Shown here piece after piece: positions 18,140-26,790 of a stretch of 64,000 nt of DNA. The stretch's first letter is position 1. Each line of letters opens with the position of its first letter. Both the position numbers and the translations under genes were made by a program. The stretch is from Trichocoleus sp. (GTDB lineage Bacteria; Cyanobacteriota; Cyanobacteriia; Elainellales; Elainellaceae): assembly GCA_036702865.1 (NCBI GenBank), contig DATNQD010000059.1:488704-552703 (forward strand). The letters run 5' to 3'. Under the pieces are notes generated by a model, which saw only the letters and a list, made by a program, of their open reading frames with translations, was not told the origin of the DNA and searched no databases.

Positions 18140-20654
18140 AGGGCAATGTGAAGTAAAAGGTGGTTCCGGTTCCTGGCTCCGATTCTGCCCAGATCCGTCC
18201 GCCATGTCGATCGACAATACGCTTACAGATGGCTAACCCAATCCCTGTCCCCGGAAACTCTCGCCTTGTGTGCAAGCGCTTAAAGATTTCAAAGATGCGA
18301 TCGAGAAATCGAGGCTGAATCCCAATACCATTATCTTGCACCCGAAATTGCCATTCAGTTTCTTTCAATTCTGCCGTAATTTCTACATGGGGGGAACTGT
18401 GTCGCTGAAACTTAATTGCGTTGCTGATTAAATTCTGAAATAGCTGTACCAATTGAGATTTGTCTGCAACGAGGCTGGGCAGATCCTTGTAAGCAACTGT
18501 GGCGTGGCTTTCTGCAATGGAGATCTGCAAATTTCGCAAAACCTGCTCGATCAAAGTATTACAGTCCACCATCGTTGGCACTAAATCTTTTGTTCCCACC
18601 CGCGAGTAGGTCAGCAGATCTTCAATGAGTTGCTGCATCCGCTTTGCCCCATCGATCACATAACCGGCATACTCTTGAGCCGTTTCATCCAGGCGATCGT
18701 GATAGTCCTGCATGAGCAATTGTGTATAGCCCGTGATTGCCCGGAGTGGCTCCTGCAAATCATGCGAAGCAACATAGGCAAACTGTTCAAGCTCTTGGTT
18801 TGAACGTTGTAGTTCCACATTAAGCTTTTGTAGTTCTACGGTTCGCTCCTGTACCTTGATGTCCAAATCGGCTTTTGCTTGCTGAAGTGCTGCCTCTGCC
18901 TGCTTCCGATCGGTGATATCAGTTGAAATGCCACAAAGAGCATAAGGAACCCCATCTGCATCGAGCAGCGGAAACTTCAGAGACAGGTAAGTAAAAATCC
19001 CCTTGGAAGAAGGAGCCGTTTCTTCAGACTGAATTGCCATTTTCTGTTCCAAAACCGCTCGATCATTCGCTCGATACACGGCAGCTAGATCGGGCGGAAA
19101 AAGTTCAGCATCGGTTTTGCCAAGAACCTGAGCGCGATCGAGTTCGGTAAGTTGCTCATAGCTGCGGTTTACCAGCAAAAGGCGTCCTTCCAGATCTTTG
19201 AGATAAACTACGGCTGGCGCATTATCCAAAATTGCCTGAAGCTGCTCCTGACTTTGACGCAGAGCTCCCTCTGCCCATTTTCGCTCGGAAATATCAATAC
19301 AGATGCCGATCCATTCTCGAATGCTGCCATCGTCTTCTAAAATCGGCACACCTCGCACTGCCACGTGGCGGTAGGTCCCATCAGCAACCTTGATCTGATA
19401 CTCCGTTTCATAAAGTTTTTTTTGTTGAACTGCCTCTTGAAAGCATTGCCGCACTCGCGCTTGATCATCAGGATGAATTGTGTTTAGCCAGCCCCACTCC
19501 GTCACTTGGGCAGCAGTTTGTCCGGTGAAAGCTTGCCAGTCTGAAAGCGTCGTAATTTCTGAACCAGTTGCATTGCTGACCCAAACCAGTTGTGAAGTGG
19601 CAGTCACCAAAGACCGATACCGCTCCTCGCTTTCCACCAGCGCGATTTCAGCTTGTTTGCGGGCAGTAATATCTTGAAAAAAGATCGATAAGCCTTCTTC
19701 AGAGGGATAGATTCGGTTCTCAAACCACCGCTCCCAGGGAGCATAGTGTTCTTCTAGCTGAATAGATTTCTGCTCTGCCATTGCCTGATGGTAGGCGAGG
19801 TAAAATGGTTGCCCAATCCCTTCCGGAAACTCTGTCCAAATGTGCTTCCCAATCAGATCTTCCGCACGACGATTGAAGAATTGGGCTGCGCGTTGATTGA
19901 CATAAACATAGTGCCAGTTGCGATCGATCGAGACAAAGGCATCTGTCACTTTTTCGAGAATAGTGGTCAGGCGGCTCCGGGCGGCTTCTTGCTCCAGTTG
20001 AATTGCTTGGGCAGTAAGAACCTGGTTTACCCGCAGCTGTTTTTGCAGCAAAAAATAGACCCATATCAGCAAGGCGAGACCTGTGACAAAGACAAGACTA
20101 ACTAATGCCATTGTCTGTTGCACGCTGGCTTCTACGGCTGCCGATCGCTGCTTCAGCAGGGCTTGTTCTTCAAGCTCCATCGCATCCACCAATGCCTGAA
20201 CCCGCTGGCTAGACTGAAGCCCTTGATTCGTCAGCGTAGTTTGAGCTTCGAGTGTTGATTGCTGTTGCAACAGATTGATGGATTGTTGCAGGAGGTCTAA
20301 GCGATCGGCAACCAGAAGTCTAAGCTGGCTCAGCCGCTGCTGTTGTTTGGCATTATCAACGGTAAGTTGCCCAAATTGAGCCATGCCTCGCTGCATTTTT
20401 TGGACAGCTGCCTCATATCCCGCTAAATGTTTTGGGTCTTTAGTAATGATGTATCTACCTCGTCCAGTTTCCGCTTGCAGCAAACCAGATGAGAGTTGAT
20501 CGAGCGCTTCCAACACCTGATAAGTATGGATAACCCATTGTCTGCTCTCCACCAATTGACGAATACTGCTGTAGGAGGCAATGCCGCCGCTAATAAACAG
20601 CATCAGCGCAATCACAAACCCACCCACAATTCTTCGCTTGATTGATCGTTTCAC
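18111..20654 (-). CDS. membrane histidine kinase with CHASE3 and three PAS domains
   Basis: 847 residues. Two membrane helices (about 10-28 and 180-203) flank a CHASE3 extracytoplasmic domain with the typical LLQAETGRGRYIIT pattern. Three PAS/PAC units follow (about 230-340, 345-465, 470-595), each ending in DITARKQAE, DISERKWAE or DITDRKQAE. The kinase core has SHDLQEPLRAI near residue 634, as in phytochrome-like and cyanobacterial PAS kinases, and HATPase motifs NLISNAIKFQ, DNGIGIQP and GTGIGLAICKR. It phosphorylates, in all likelihood, the overlapping Rcp1-like regulator. The signal is unknown. Confidence 0.95.
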   Translation of the reverse strand: MKRSIKRRIVGGFVIALMLFISGGIASYSSIRQLVESRQWVIHTYQVLEALDQLSSGLLQAETGRGRYIITKDPKHLAGYEAAVQKMQRGMAQFGQLTVDNAKQQQRLSQLRLLVADRLDLLQQSINLLQQQSTLEAQTTLTNQGLQSSQRVQALVDAMELEEQALLKQRSAAVEASVQQTMALVSLVFVTGLALLIWVYFLLQKQLRVNQVLTAQAIQLEQEAARSRLTTILEKVTDAFVSIDRNWHYVYVNQRAAQFFNRRAEDLIGKHIWTEFPEGIGQPFYLAYHQAMAEQKSIQLEEHYAPWERWFENRIYPSEEGLSIFFQDITARKQAEIALVESEERYRSLVTATSQLVWVSNATGSEITTLSDWQAFTGQTAAQVTEWGWLNTIHPDDQARVRQCFQEAVQQKKLYETEYQIKVADGTYRHVAVRGVPILEDDGSIREWIGICIDISERKWAEGALRQSQEQLQAILDNAPAVVYLKDLEGRLLLVNRSYEQLTELDRAQVLGKTDAELFPPDLAAVYRANDRAVLEQKMAIQSEETAPSSKGIFTYLSLKFPLLDADGVPYALCGISTDITDRKQAEAALQQAKADLDIKVQERTVELQKLNVELQRSNQELEQFAYVASHDLQEPLRAITGYTQLLMQDYHDRLDETAQEYAGYVIDGAKRMQQLIEDLLTYSRVGTKDLVPTMVDCNTLIEQVLRNLQISIAESHATVAYKDLPSLVADKSQLVQLFQNLISNAIKFQRHSSPHVEITAELKETEWQFRVQDNGIGIQPRFLDRIFEIFKRLHTRREFPGTGIGLAICKRIVDRHGGRIWAESEPGTGTTFYFTLPYEQFTLPTD

Positions 20655-20760
20655 AACGGTCTTCTCTACTCGTTGCTTTCTATCCTAGTGCAGGCCGAAG
20701 TGAGCGGAAATGTTAGGGGTTGGTAGGCTCAGGTTCGGGGGTTACGGATGGCTACGCTGG

Positions 20761-21402
20761 TTAGGGCTGCTCGAGTTCCTGAGAGAGGAATAAGCCCGCT
20801 TCTGTACAAAGCCCTTTTAGGGGTCGATCCCAGGGGTCGATCGGTAAACGAGGGAGACGCGCAAACTCAAAGGTAATACCGATCGTAGGTTTCCTTGCCC
20901 AGGCAGGAGAACTGAGCAGGCGATCGTAAAAGCCGCCACCGTAGCCTAGACGATAGCCCCGCACATCACAGGCGACTGAAGGGACAAGAATGAGATCAAC
21001 CTCTTGGGGATGAAGCAGCGGCGCATCAAGAGCAGGTTCCAGAATGCCATAAGCTCCTGGTTGGAGGGGAAAAGCCGGAGTCCAAAGATGCCAGGAAAGC
21101 GATTTGCCTACACACCGGGGCAACCCCCAGCGATGAGGTGTGGAAAACAGCAGGCTCAAGTCGGGTTCCTGACGAAAGCTCATATATGCCAGGATCGTTC
21201 TTGACTGCTGAAACCCTGACCAGCTTTGCAAATTGGCACAAAGACGATCGCTTTTCTCGCGCCAAACAGTTGGTGGTAATGCCGATCTGGCTTTGAGAAG
21301 AGATCGACGCAGATCGGCTTTAGGATTGCTGGGTTGAGCCGAGGCAGCAGTGTCAGAACCAACAGGATTGACGTCAGAATTCATATCGGGATTTGGTGGC
21401 AT
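20761..21402 (-). CDS. 5-formyltetrahydrofolate cyclo-ligase
   Basis: 213 residues. The MTHFS family is recognised from KADLRRSLLKARSALP at the N-terminus, ILAYMSFRQEPDL, and the C-terminal nucleotide and folate site VPSVACDVRGYRLGYGGGFY. It converts 5-formyl-THF to 5,10-methenyl-THF with ATP, returning the storage form to one-carbon metabolism. An extra 25-residue Asn/Ser/Pro-rich head precedes the domain; the second ATG at 21384 is an alternative start. Single gene, divergent from bcp. Confidence 0.92.
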   Translation of the reverse strand: MPPNPDMNSDVNPVGSDTAASAQPSNPKADLRRSLLKARSALPPTVWREKSDRLCANLQSWSGFQQSRTILAYMSFRQEPDLSLLFSTPHRWGLPRCVGKSLSWHLWTPAFPLQPGAYGILEPALDAPLLHPQEVDLILVPSVACDVRGYRLGYGGGFYDRLLSSPAWARKPTIGITFEFARLPRLPIDPWDRPLKGLCTEAGLFLSQELEQP

Positions 21403-21492
21403 TGCGCGGTTTATTGGGATAGATTAAGCAAGCTGGTGAATCAGCCATAAAATTAGAATTATTATTTCTTAAACTTGTGTCTATAAGTCAGA

Positions 21493-21960
21493 ATGCCACT
21501 CAAAATTGGTGATGTCGCTCCAGAATTTAGCCTCCCTGATGCAGCAGGGAATATCGTTTGTCTCTCCGACCTAAAAGGACACCGGGTCGTCCTCTACTTC
21601 TATCCCCGTGACAATACACCGGGCTGCACCAAAGAAGCCTGCAATTTCCGCGATCGCTACGCTGACTATCAGGCAAACGAAATTGTTGTCCTGGGCATTA
21701 GCACTGACGACGCCAAATCTCATGGCAAATTCGCGACTAAATTTAATCTACCGTTTCCCTTACTCTGTGACACAGATGCAACGGTGGCAACTGCCTATGA
21801 GAGCTATGGGCTGAAGAAATTCATGGGAAAGGAATATATGGGCGTGAGCCGCAATACCTTTGTGATCGACCCAGAAGGCAAGATTGAGAAAATCTACCTC
21901 AAGGCCAAGCCGGATAGCCATGCAGCAGATTTGCTATCTGACCTAACCGATCGCACTTAA
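21493..21960 (+). CDS. bcp: thioredoxin-dependent peroxiredoxin, PrxQ/BCP type
   Basis: 155 residues. Peroxidatic Cys45 and resolving Cys50 are in NTPGCTKEACNFRD, five residues apart as in atypical 2-Cys PrxQ. The thioredoxin fold is visible in KGHRVVLYFYPRD and RNTFVIDPEGKIEKIY. It reduces hydrogen peroxide and organic peroxides with thioredoxin. Lys/Arg content is normal and no signal peptide is present, so it is cytosolic. A short inverted repeat CTACTG/CAGTAG (21967-21980) follows the stop but has no T tract. Confidence 0.95.
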   Translation: MPLKIGDVAPEFSLPDAAGNIVCLSDLKGHRVVLYFYPRDNTPGCTKEACNFRDRYADYQANEIVVLGISTDDAKSHGKFATKFNLPFPLLCDTDATVATAYESYGLKKFMGKEYMGVSRNTFVIDPEGKIEKIYLKAKPDSHAADLLSDLTDRT

Positions 21961-22075
21961 ACGACTCTACTGGACAGTAGCCTGATCTACAAACTAGAAC
22001 AGATTTAGCAGAACGAGCTAAACTTTCCTTCCTGTCCCCAGTGCTTCCTCGCTCCCTATTCCTTGTCTATTCAAT

Positions 22076-22531
22076 ATGCAACAAATTTGGCGGTATCTTC
22101 AGGCAGCCCTCGGAATTATCTTCCGACACCCAATTACAGGCACGAGCATTATTCCAATCTTGCCAGATGGACGAATTGTTTTAGTTCAACGTCGAGATAA
22201 CGGCAAATGGAGTCTTCCGGGGGGCGTGGTTGACTGGGGCGAAGATATTCCCTCTGCGGTACGGCGAGAACTTGCCGAAGAAACCGGATTAGATTTAGTT
22301 CAAATTAATCGTTTAGTTGGTGTTTATTCTGACCCCCAGCGCGATGCCCGCTTCCACTCAATTTGTGTGGCTGTTGAAGCAAAGGTTGAGGGCAAAATGG
22401 GAGTGCAAGATACGCTGGAAGTGATGAACATTCGCGCATTTTGCCCTGCTGAGATTCCCCAAGGCAGTCTTTCTCATGACCACGATCGCCAGCTTGAAGA
22501 CTACTTTAAGGGTATGACCACTGTGGCATAA
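22076..22531 (+). CDS. NUDIX hydrolase
   Basis: 151 residues with a complete Nudix box: GGVVDWGEDIPSAVRRELAE followed by ETGLD, which fits GX5EX7REUXEEXGU and binds the catalytic metal. The preceding strand ILPDGRIVLVQRRDNGKWSL is also typical. It hydrolyses a nucleoside diphosphate linked to another moiety; the substrate cannot be read from the sequence. The stop codon lies in a triplicated 14-bp unit (22523-22564). Confidence 0.9.
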   Translation: MQQIWRYLQAALGIIFRHPITGTSIIPILPDGRIVLVQRRDNGKWSLPGGVVDWGEDIPSAVRRELAEETGLDLVQINRLVGVYSDPQRDARFHSICVAVEAKVEGKMGVQDTLEVMNIRAFCPAEIPQGSLSHDHDRQLEDYFKGMTTVA

Positions 22532-22564
22532 AGCTTGTGGCGTAGAGCTTGTGGCATAGAGCAA
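22523..22564. repeat. three tandem 14-bp units over the NUDIX stop codon
   Basis: TGTGGCATAAAGCT, TGTGGCGTAGAGCT and TGTGGCATAGAGCA follow one another with no spacer. The first unit contains the stop codon TAA (22529-22531). Confidence 0.9.
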
Positions 22565-22590
22565 CTCTTTGGAGTTCGGGATCTGACAGC

Positions 22591-24051
22591 TTACGCTTTT
22601 TCTTCCAATCCTTCAAAGTGGGGCAGCCGAATCACATAACGATAGCCCTCTTCGATCGATCCTTGTACAGAAATGGTGCCTTCATGCAGTTCTGTCAGTT
22701 GATGACTGAGCAGCAACCCCAAGCCCTGACGCGAATCTTGCTGCTGGCCCATGGGCGAAGATGTTGCAGGATAAATAGAACTGGGCATCTCTGCTTCGTC
22801 CAAGTTCCAGAGCAAGTCTGTATTAGTCTGTTCTGAAGTCTGCGCTGAAGCAGGTGAGAGGACGGGCATATAGTCCAGTGTTGAAATGCCGTCACCCAAC
22901 CAGGGATGAGAAGCCCAAATGGTTAAGGTAAGGTTGCTTTGACGCCGAGAAACATGGATGCGAACGATGCTATCAGAGCTTGAAGTCTGAATCACACTGA
23001 AGACAAGGTGATAGAGAAGTTGACGGACTTTCTCTTTGTCCAGCAGCCAGATTCGAGGTCCAGGTTCAACGCTCAGTTGAATTTGCTGTTCGCGCCGTTG
23101 GGCAACCTGTTGCAGGCTAGTGATGACCTGCTGGCAAAGCATCTCAACATCGACGGGGTTCAGCTCTAAGCTTCGATGAGCCGCATTGAGCGCACCGAGT
23201 TCGACAATTTCATTGACTAAAGACAGTAAATATTGACCGCTATTGTGAATAATTTCAATATATTCCTTTTGTTTCTCGGTCATTGTGCCATAGATGCCCT
23301 GACTCAGTACTCTCGCCATTCCTAAAATTGAGGTGAGCGGTGTACAAAGTTCTTGCGTCATCTTGGCAATTAAAGTTGCTTTTACTGAATTCGTCATGTT
23401 TCCATCTGATGTCAACTGACCAGGTGCAACATGGAGAGAATTCGCTTCAACGATCGGGGCAGATAAGCTTGAATGAGCCTGAATCACAGACGATCGTTTT
23501 GCCAGTCGATCGCGCTCAAATTCGCTCATGCTCCAGCGTGCCATCAACTCCACAAATTGAATATCGCGATCGGTAAATTCTCGCGGCGTTAGCCCCATCA
23601 CTGCCAATGCGCCTAAGCAACGACCTTGCGAGTCAAACAGAGGCACGCCTAAATAAGACTGAATGCCATATTGCTGAACCAGAAGCGTATTGATATACAT
23701 CGGATCAGCACTGGCATTTGCAATGACCAAGCGCCGTTGATGCTCCACCACAAGGCGACAAAATGCTTCAGTACGAGGGAGTTGACGAGAAGCTGCCAGG
23801 CTATTCATTAAACCAATTCGCGATAGCCCAACTGCTGACTTAAACCAGAGCCGATCGCGCTCTAAAAGTCCTAAAGTGCAAATTGGCATATTGAGAAAGT
23901 GGGCTGCCGTTTGGGTTGCTTCCTCAAATACAGTGACGCTTTCGGCATCAAGAAGCCCCAATTCTATTAAAGCCTGGAGGCGATATTGTTCTTGTTCTAA
24001 ATCAGGTGTCTGATCACTAGGGCAAATAAATTGACGCTCAGGGCTTAACAT
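22591..24051 (-). CDS. GAF protein with degenerate histidine kinase domain
   Basis: 486 residues from the ATG at 24051, chosen because GAGGAAAGG lies 6 nt upstream on the minus strand; the frame is open to 24177 without such a site. A GAF domain occupies about 20-180. A HisKA-like helix pair starts near 226, but the phosphoacceptor box reads MTQELCTPLTSIL: the histidine of the usual S-H-E-L-R-T-P is Gln233 and the arginine is Cys236. In the HATPase region the N-box asparagine is missing (YHLVFSVIQTSSS) and the G1 region is replaced by a Ser/Thr/Gln-rich insertion, although GLGLLLSHQLTELHEGTISV resembles the G2 box. It is probably a pseudokinase that senses through GAF and acts by binding. Upstream neighbour unrelated. 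Confidence 0.85.
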   Translation of the reverse strand: MLSPERQFICPSDQTPDLEQEQYRLQALIELGLLDAESVTVFEEATQTAAHFLNMPICTLGLLERDRLWFKSAVGLSRIGLMNSLAASRQLPRTEAFCRLVVEHQRRLVIANASADPMYINTLLVQQYGIQSYLGVPLFDSQGRCLGALAVMGLTPREFTDRDIQFVELMARWSMSEFERDRLAKRSSVIQAHSSLSAPIVEANSLHVAPGQLTSDGNMTNSVKATLIAKMTQELCTPLTSILGMARVLSQGIYGTMTEKQKEYIEIIHNSGQYLLSLVNEIVELGALNAAHRSLELNPVDVEMLCQQVITSLQQVAQRREQQIQLSVEPGPRIWLLDKEKVRQLLYHLVFSVIQTSSSDSIVRIHVSRRQSNLTLTIWASHPWLGDGISTLDYMPVLSPASAQTSEQTNTDLLWNLDEAEMPSSIYPATSSPMGQQQDSRQGLGLLLSHQLTELHEGTISVQGSIEEGYRYVIRLPHFEGLEEKA

Positions 24052-24481
24052 TACAACCCTTTCCTCGCATTGGTTGATCTGAGTCATCGAAACTTGGGCG
24101 ATCGATGGTGTTCCGCTGCACCTATAGTTCCCTGAGTTCTGCAATCTCAAACATGCTATCGATAGAGATTGATTCAAGCTCGACGTTTTTCAGATTTTAG
24201 TCAGGCAGATGATCAGATCAATTATGTAAAACCACTGAGTTTGTTGATGCTGCTTGACAATTTTTGTTGGGCAATTTCTCAAGCTGAAGTGAAAAACGAA
24301 ATAGAAGAAATTGCTTTAAAGCAAACCACTTTCAAGAGGAGATATTTAAAACGAGACGAGTGCTAGCGATCGATGGGAGAGTTCCCACGCTAACACCCGC
24401 CTAATCACTCCTCACTCAATCCACACCTAGCTGTTCATGGTTGCTTTGACGAGTCGAGTGGGACAAAAGTTTCTGGAAGAA
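24052..24481. other. intergenic region with a palindrome and a large imperfect stem-loop
   Basis: 430 bp between the GAF gene start and the DUF423 stop. It contains the perfect 14-bp palindrome TTGCTTTAAAGCAA (24311-24324) and an imperfect hairpin with arms GTGCTAGCG (24360-24368) and CGCTAACAC (24388-24396), with an inner GGGA/TCCC pairing. No T tract follows on either strand. A 65-residue open frame (24169-24366, plus) has no recognisable features and I do not call it a gene. Confidence 0.4.
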
Positions 24482-24856
24482 TCACTTGATCCAGGGACTC
24501 ACTGCCAGACAGCCCCAGCCAATTATCAACGCTAACCCGCCTAGCGGTGCGATTGCTCCAAAGCCTTTGATGCCAGAAAAGCTAATGGTATAGAGACTGC
24601 CGCAGAACAGCAGCACACCGACAATAAAGGCAACTCCAGCAGTTGTAAGCCAGGATTGAGCCGCTTCCGCCCGATTAAGCAGAACCGCAACCAGCATCAA
24701 AGCTAGAGCATGATACATCTGATATCGCGTCGCGGTTTCAAAGATTTCTTGAGCCCGATCGGTGAGCTTCCCTTCCAGGGCATGTGCACCAAATGCGCCC
24801 AGAGCAACTGATAAACCACCCAAAACAGCGGCGATTGTCAGAAACACCTGTGTCAT
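24482..24856 (-). CDS. DUF423 (YgdD-like) membrane protein
   Basis: 124 residues with four membrane helices and the DUF423 signature: LGGLSVALGAFGAHALEGKL near the N-terminus, FETATRYQMYHALALM in the middle and GIKGFGAIAPLGGLALIIGW near the end. Function unknown; the family is broadly distributed in inner membranes. Its ATG overlaps the stop codon of the upstream gene as ATGA, so translation is coupled and the two are in one operon, probably with chlM. Confidence 0.93.
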   Translation of the reverse strand: MTQVFLTIAAVLGGLSVALGAFGAHALEGKLTDRAQEIFETATRYQMYHALALMLVAVLLNRAEAAQSWLTTAGVAFIVGVLLFCGSLYTISFSGIKGFGAIAPLGGLALIIGWGCLAVSPWIK

Positions 24857-25296
24857 TGTTCTTCCTCTGGATTGAGCAAATTGGGGCTTATTCCCAACTC
24901 GAAATAATAAGAGAGATTTCCGGCTTCACTGATGTTGTATAGCGCGTTAAACTCTTTGGCGCGATCGTCTAAATAAGCTTTCGCAGTCTGACCCTCTAAG
25001 CCCGTTGCCATTGCTAAGTGAATTGGGGTGATATGTCCTTGATTCTCTTGCAGCAGTTGAAAAAAGGCTGTCCGGAGGCGATCCTGTTTCTCTTGCTGAG
25101 CTTTACGGTTTGCGCTCCAAATCAACCATCCACCCAGGGCAGTGGGCGGCAATCCAAAAATCATCAGCGCATCGAGGGTTTCTTCTCGATCGATCGAGTC
25201 AAGCTTGGGATTGAAGAGTTCAACGGTTGCAAGCAGCGTCACCGGGACACCAAGACCCAGGAGCAGAACGACCCAAAATTTTGTGATTCGCTTCAT
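24853..25296 (-). CDS. two-helix membrane protein with C-terminal winged-helix-like part, unknown
   Basis: About 147 residues from the ATG at 25296; the frame is open 30 bp further. Two hydrophobic segments (about 6-24 and 40-58) precede a polar C-terminal half with QENQGHITPIHLAMATGLEG and QTAKAYLDDRAKEF. The order 'helix, T-x-x-x-L-A-x-x-x-G-L, helix with K-x-Y-L-D' looks like a small HTH/winged-helix found after two helices in cyanobacterial proteins; this is a suggestion from pattern only. It lies 40 bp after chlM and overlaps the DUF423 gene by 4 bp. Confidence 0.75.
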   Translation of the reverse strand: MKRITKFWVVLLLGLGVPVTLLATVELFNPKLDSIDREETLDALMIFGLPPTALGGWLIWSANRKAQQEKQDRLRTAFFQLLQENQGHITPIHLAMATGLEGQTAKAYLDDRAKEFNALYNISEAGNLSYYFELGISPNLLNPEEEQ

Positions 25297-25336
25297 GGTG
25301 ATGACAAGATGCGATCGTCCTGCCATCTTAGCCGCA

Positions 25337-26020
25337 CTAACGAGCTGCTTCCAATAATCGTGAAAAATAGAAACGAGTTTTGGTCATGGCGTTCCGCTTG
25401 ATTGTCCAGCCGTTGGCTTCCAAGGCTCGAACGATGTCCGCTTCTTTGTGCAGATAGGCACGAGTCGTTTTGCTGGGACCAGGGAACAGCTCACCAATTT
25501 TCTTGAGCAAGCTGTAAGCAAAAGTTTTGGGCGCAAAGCTAATCAGCACCCGTGATTCAGCCAGACTGCTCAGATGCGTGATCATTTCCATGGCTTTATC
25601 TTGCGGGTAGTGAATCAGCACATCCAGACAAATAACCGTGTGATACTTACCGCTTAAACTTTCCAGGTCTTGTACTGCAAAGGTTGAATTATTTGCCTGC
25701 CCAAGCGTTGCCTGCGCTCGCTCTTTTGCTTCTCCGACCATCTTTTCAGAAATATCGCTGGCAAACACGGTTGCGCCTTGTTCCGCTAAAGGAATACTGA
25801 GGCTGCCAACCCCGCAACCCGCATCACAAACGCTCAGCTCTGCCAGATTGCCGTCTGCGATCAGCCACTCTAATACCGTATCGACGGTGCGCTGATGCCC
25901 ATGGCGAATATCAAGCTGAACTTTGTTCACTTCGCCATCACCATAAATTCGCCGCCAGCGATCGAACCCAGTGGCATTGAAATAATCTTTAACGATCGTC
26001 TTATCGTCTGTTGCAGTCAT
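25337..26020 (-). CDS. chlM: magnesium protoporphyrin IX methyltransferase
   Basis: 227 residues from the ATG at 26020, which matches the family's usual N-terminus (TIVKDYFNATGFDRWRRIYG); the frame is open to 26077. The SAM site is VCDAGCGVGSLSIPLA, and VICLDVLIHYPQDKA and LISFAPKTFAYSLLKKIGEL are typical of ChlM/BchM. It methylates the C13 propionate of Mg-protoporphyrin IX in chlorophyll synthesis, at the thylakoid or plasma membrane with Mg-chelatase. It is first in a likely operon with two small membrane protein genes. Confidence 0.95.
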   Translation of the reverse strand: MTATDDKTIVKDYFNATGFDRWRRIYGDGEVNKVQLDIRHGHQRTVDTVLEWLIADGNLAELSVCDAGCGVGSLSIPLAEQGATVFASDISEKMVGEAKERAQATLGQANNSTFAVQDLESLSGKYHTVICLDVLIHYPQDKAMEMITHLSSLAESRVLISFAPKTFAYSLLKKIGELFPGPSKTTRAYLHKEADIVRALEANGWTIKRNAMTKTRFYFSRLLEAAR

Positions 26021-26268
26021 GAATCCAAGGAATCCCTGTTTCTGATCGAGTTCAATCCTATTACGATTCTCTATCACTTCATGACGATTTTTTGCCGACT
26101 TTGAACTTTAAGGCGATCGGGATTTTGAGCGTGGAGAATGTTTGCAAAGCTTTTGCGGGTGGTTTCGGAGGTTGTAGATCCCTCCAAACCCTGCTTTAGA
26201 AGAGAGAGTTTTATTGTCTATCACCTGATGCTGAATAATAAGCAAGGAGTGTTTACATCAAAATTCTC

Positions 26269-26790
26269 ATGGCTTCTGCGGTGATTGGGATTATTATGGG
26301 CAGCGATTCTGACCTGCCAACAATGAAAGGAGCGATCGAGGTTTGCGAGGAATTTCAGGTGTCCTTTGAGGTGGGGATTGTCTCGGCACATCGGACTCCT
26401 GAAAAAATGGTGGAGTATGCCCAAACTGCTCATGAGCGGGGACTGAAAGTGATTATTGCCGGGGCAGGCGGCGCAGCGCATTTGCCGGGAATGGTGGCAT
26501 CGCTGACCCCTTTACCTGTAATTGGTGTACCTGTGACAACTCGTCAGCTTCAAGGCGTAGATTCGCTTTATTCGATCGTCCAAATGCCTGCCGGAATTCC
26601 AGTGGCAACGGTGGCGATCGGCAACGCCAAAAATGCCGGGTTATTAGCTGTTCAGATCTTGGCAGCACATGATCCAGAACTGCTGAAACGGGTGCAGGCT
26701 TATCGTCAGAGCCTCAAAGAGATGGTGACGGAGAAGCAAGCAAAACTAGAACAAGTGGGCTACCGACAGTATTTGCAAGAAATGGGCTGA
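26269..26790 (+). CDS. purE: N5-carboxyaminoimidazole ribonucleotide mutase
   Basis: 173 residues, PurE class [31 protein letters not shown] with the catalytic histidine, and [17 protein letters not shown]. It moves the carboxylate of N5-CAIR to give 4-carboxy-AIR in purine synthesis. Its stop abuts the end of the convergent rsmH gene with no gap. Confidence 0.96.
   Translation: MASAVIGIIMGSDSDLPTMKGAIEVCEEFQVSFEVGIVSAHRTPEKMVEYAQTAHERGLKVIIAGAGGAAHLPGMVASLTPLPVIGVPVTTRQLQGVDSLYSIVQMPAGIPVATVAIGNAKNAGLLAVQILAAHDPELLKRVQAYRQSLKEMVTEKQAKLEQVGYRQYLQEMG

Noticed and set aside
21967..21980. inverted repeat CTACTG/CAGTAG after bcp as a terminator
   Set aside because: The loop is only 2-4 nt and no T tract follows.
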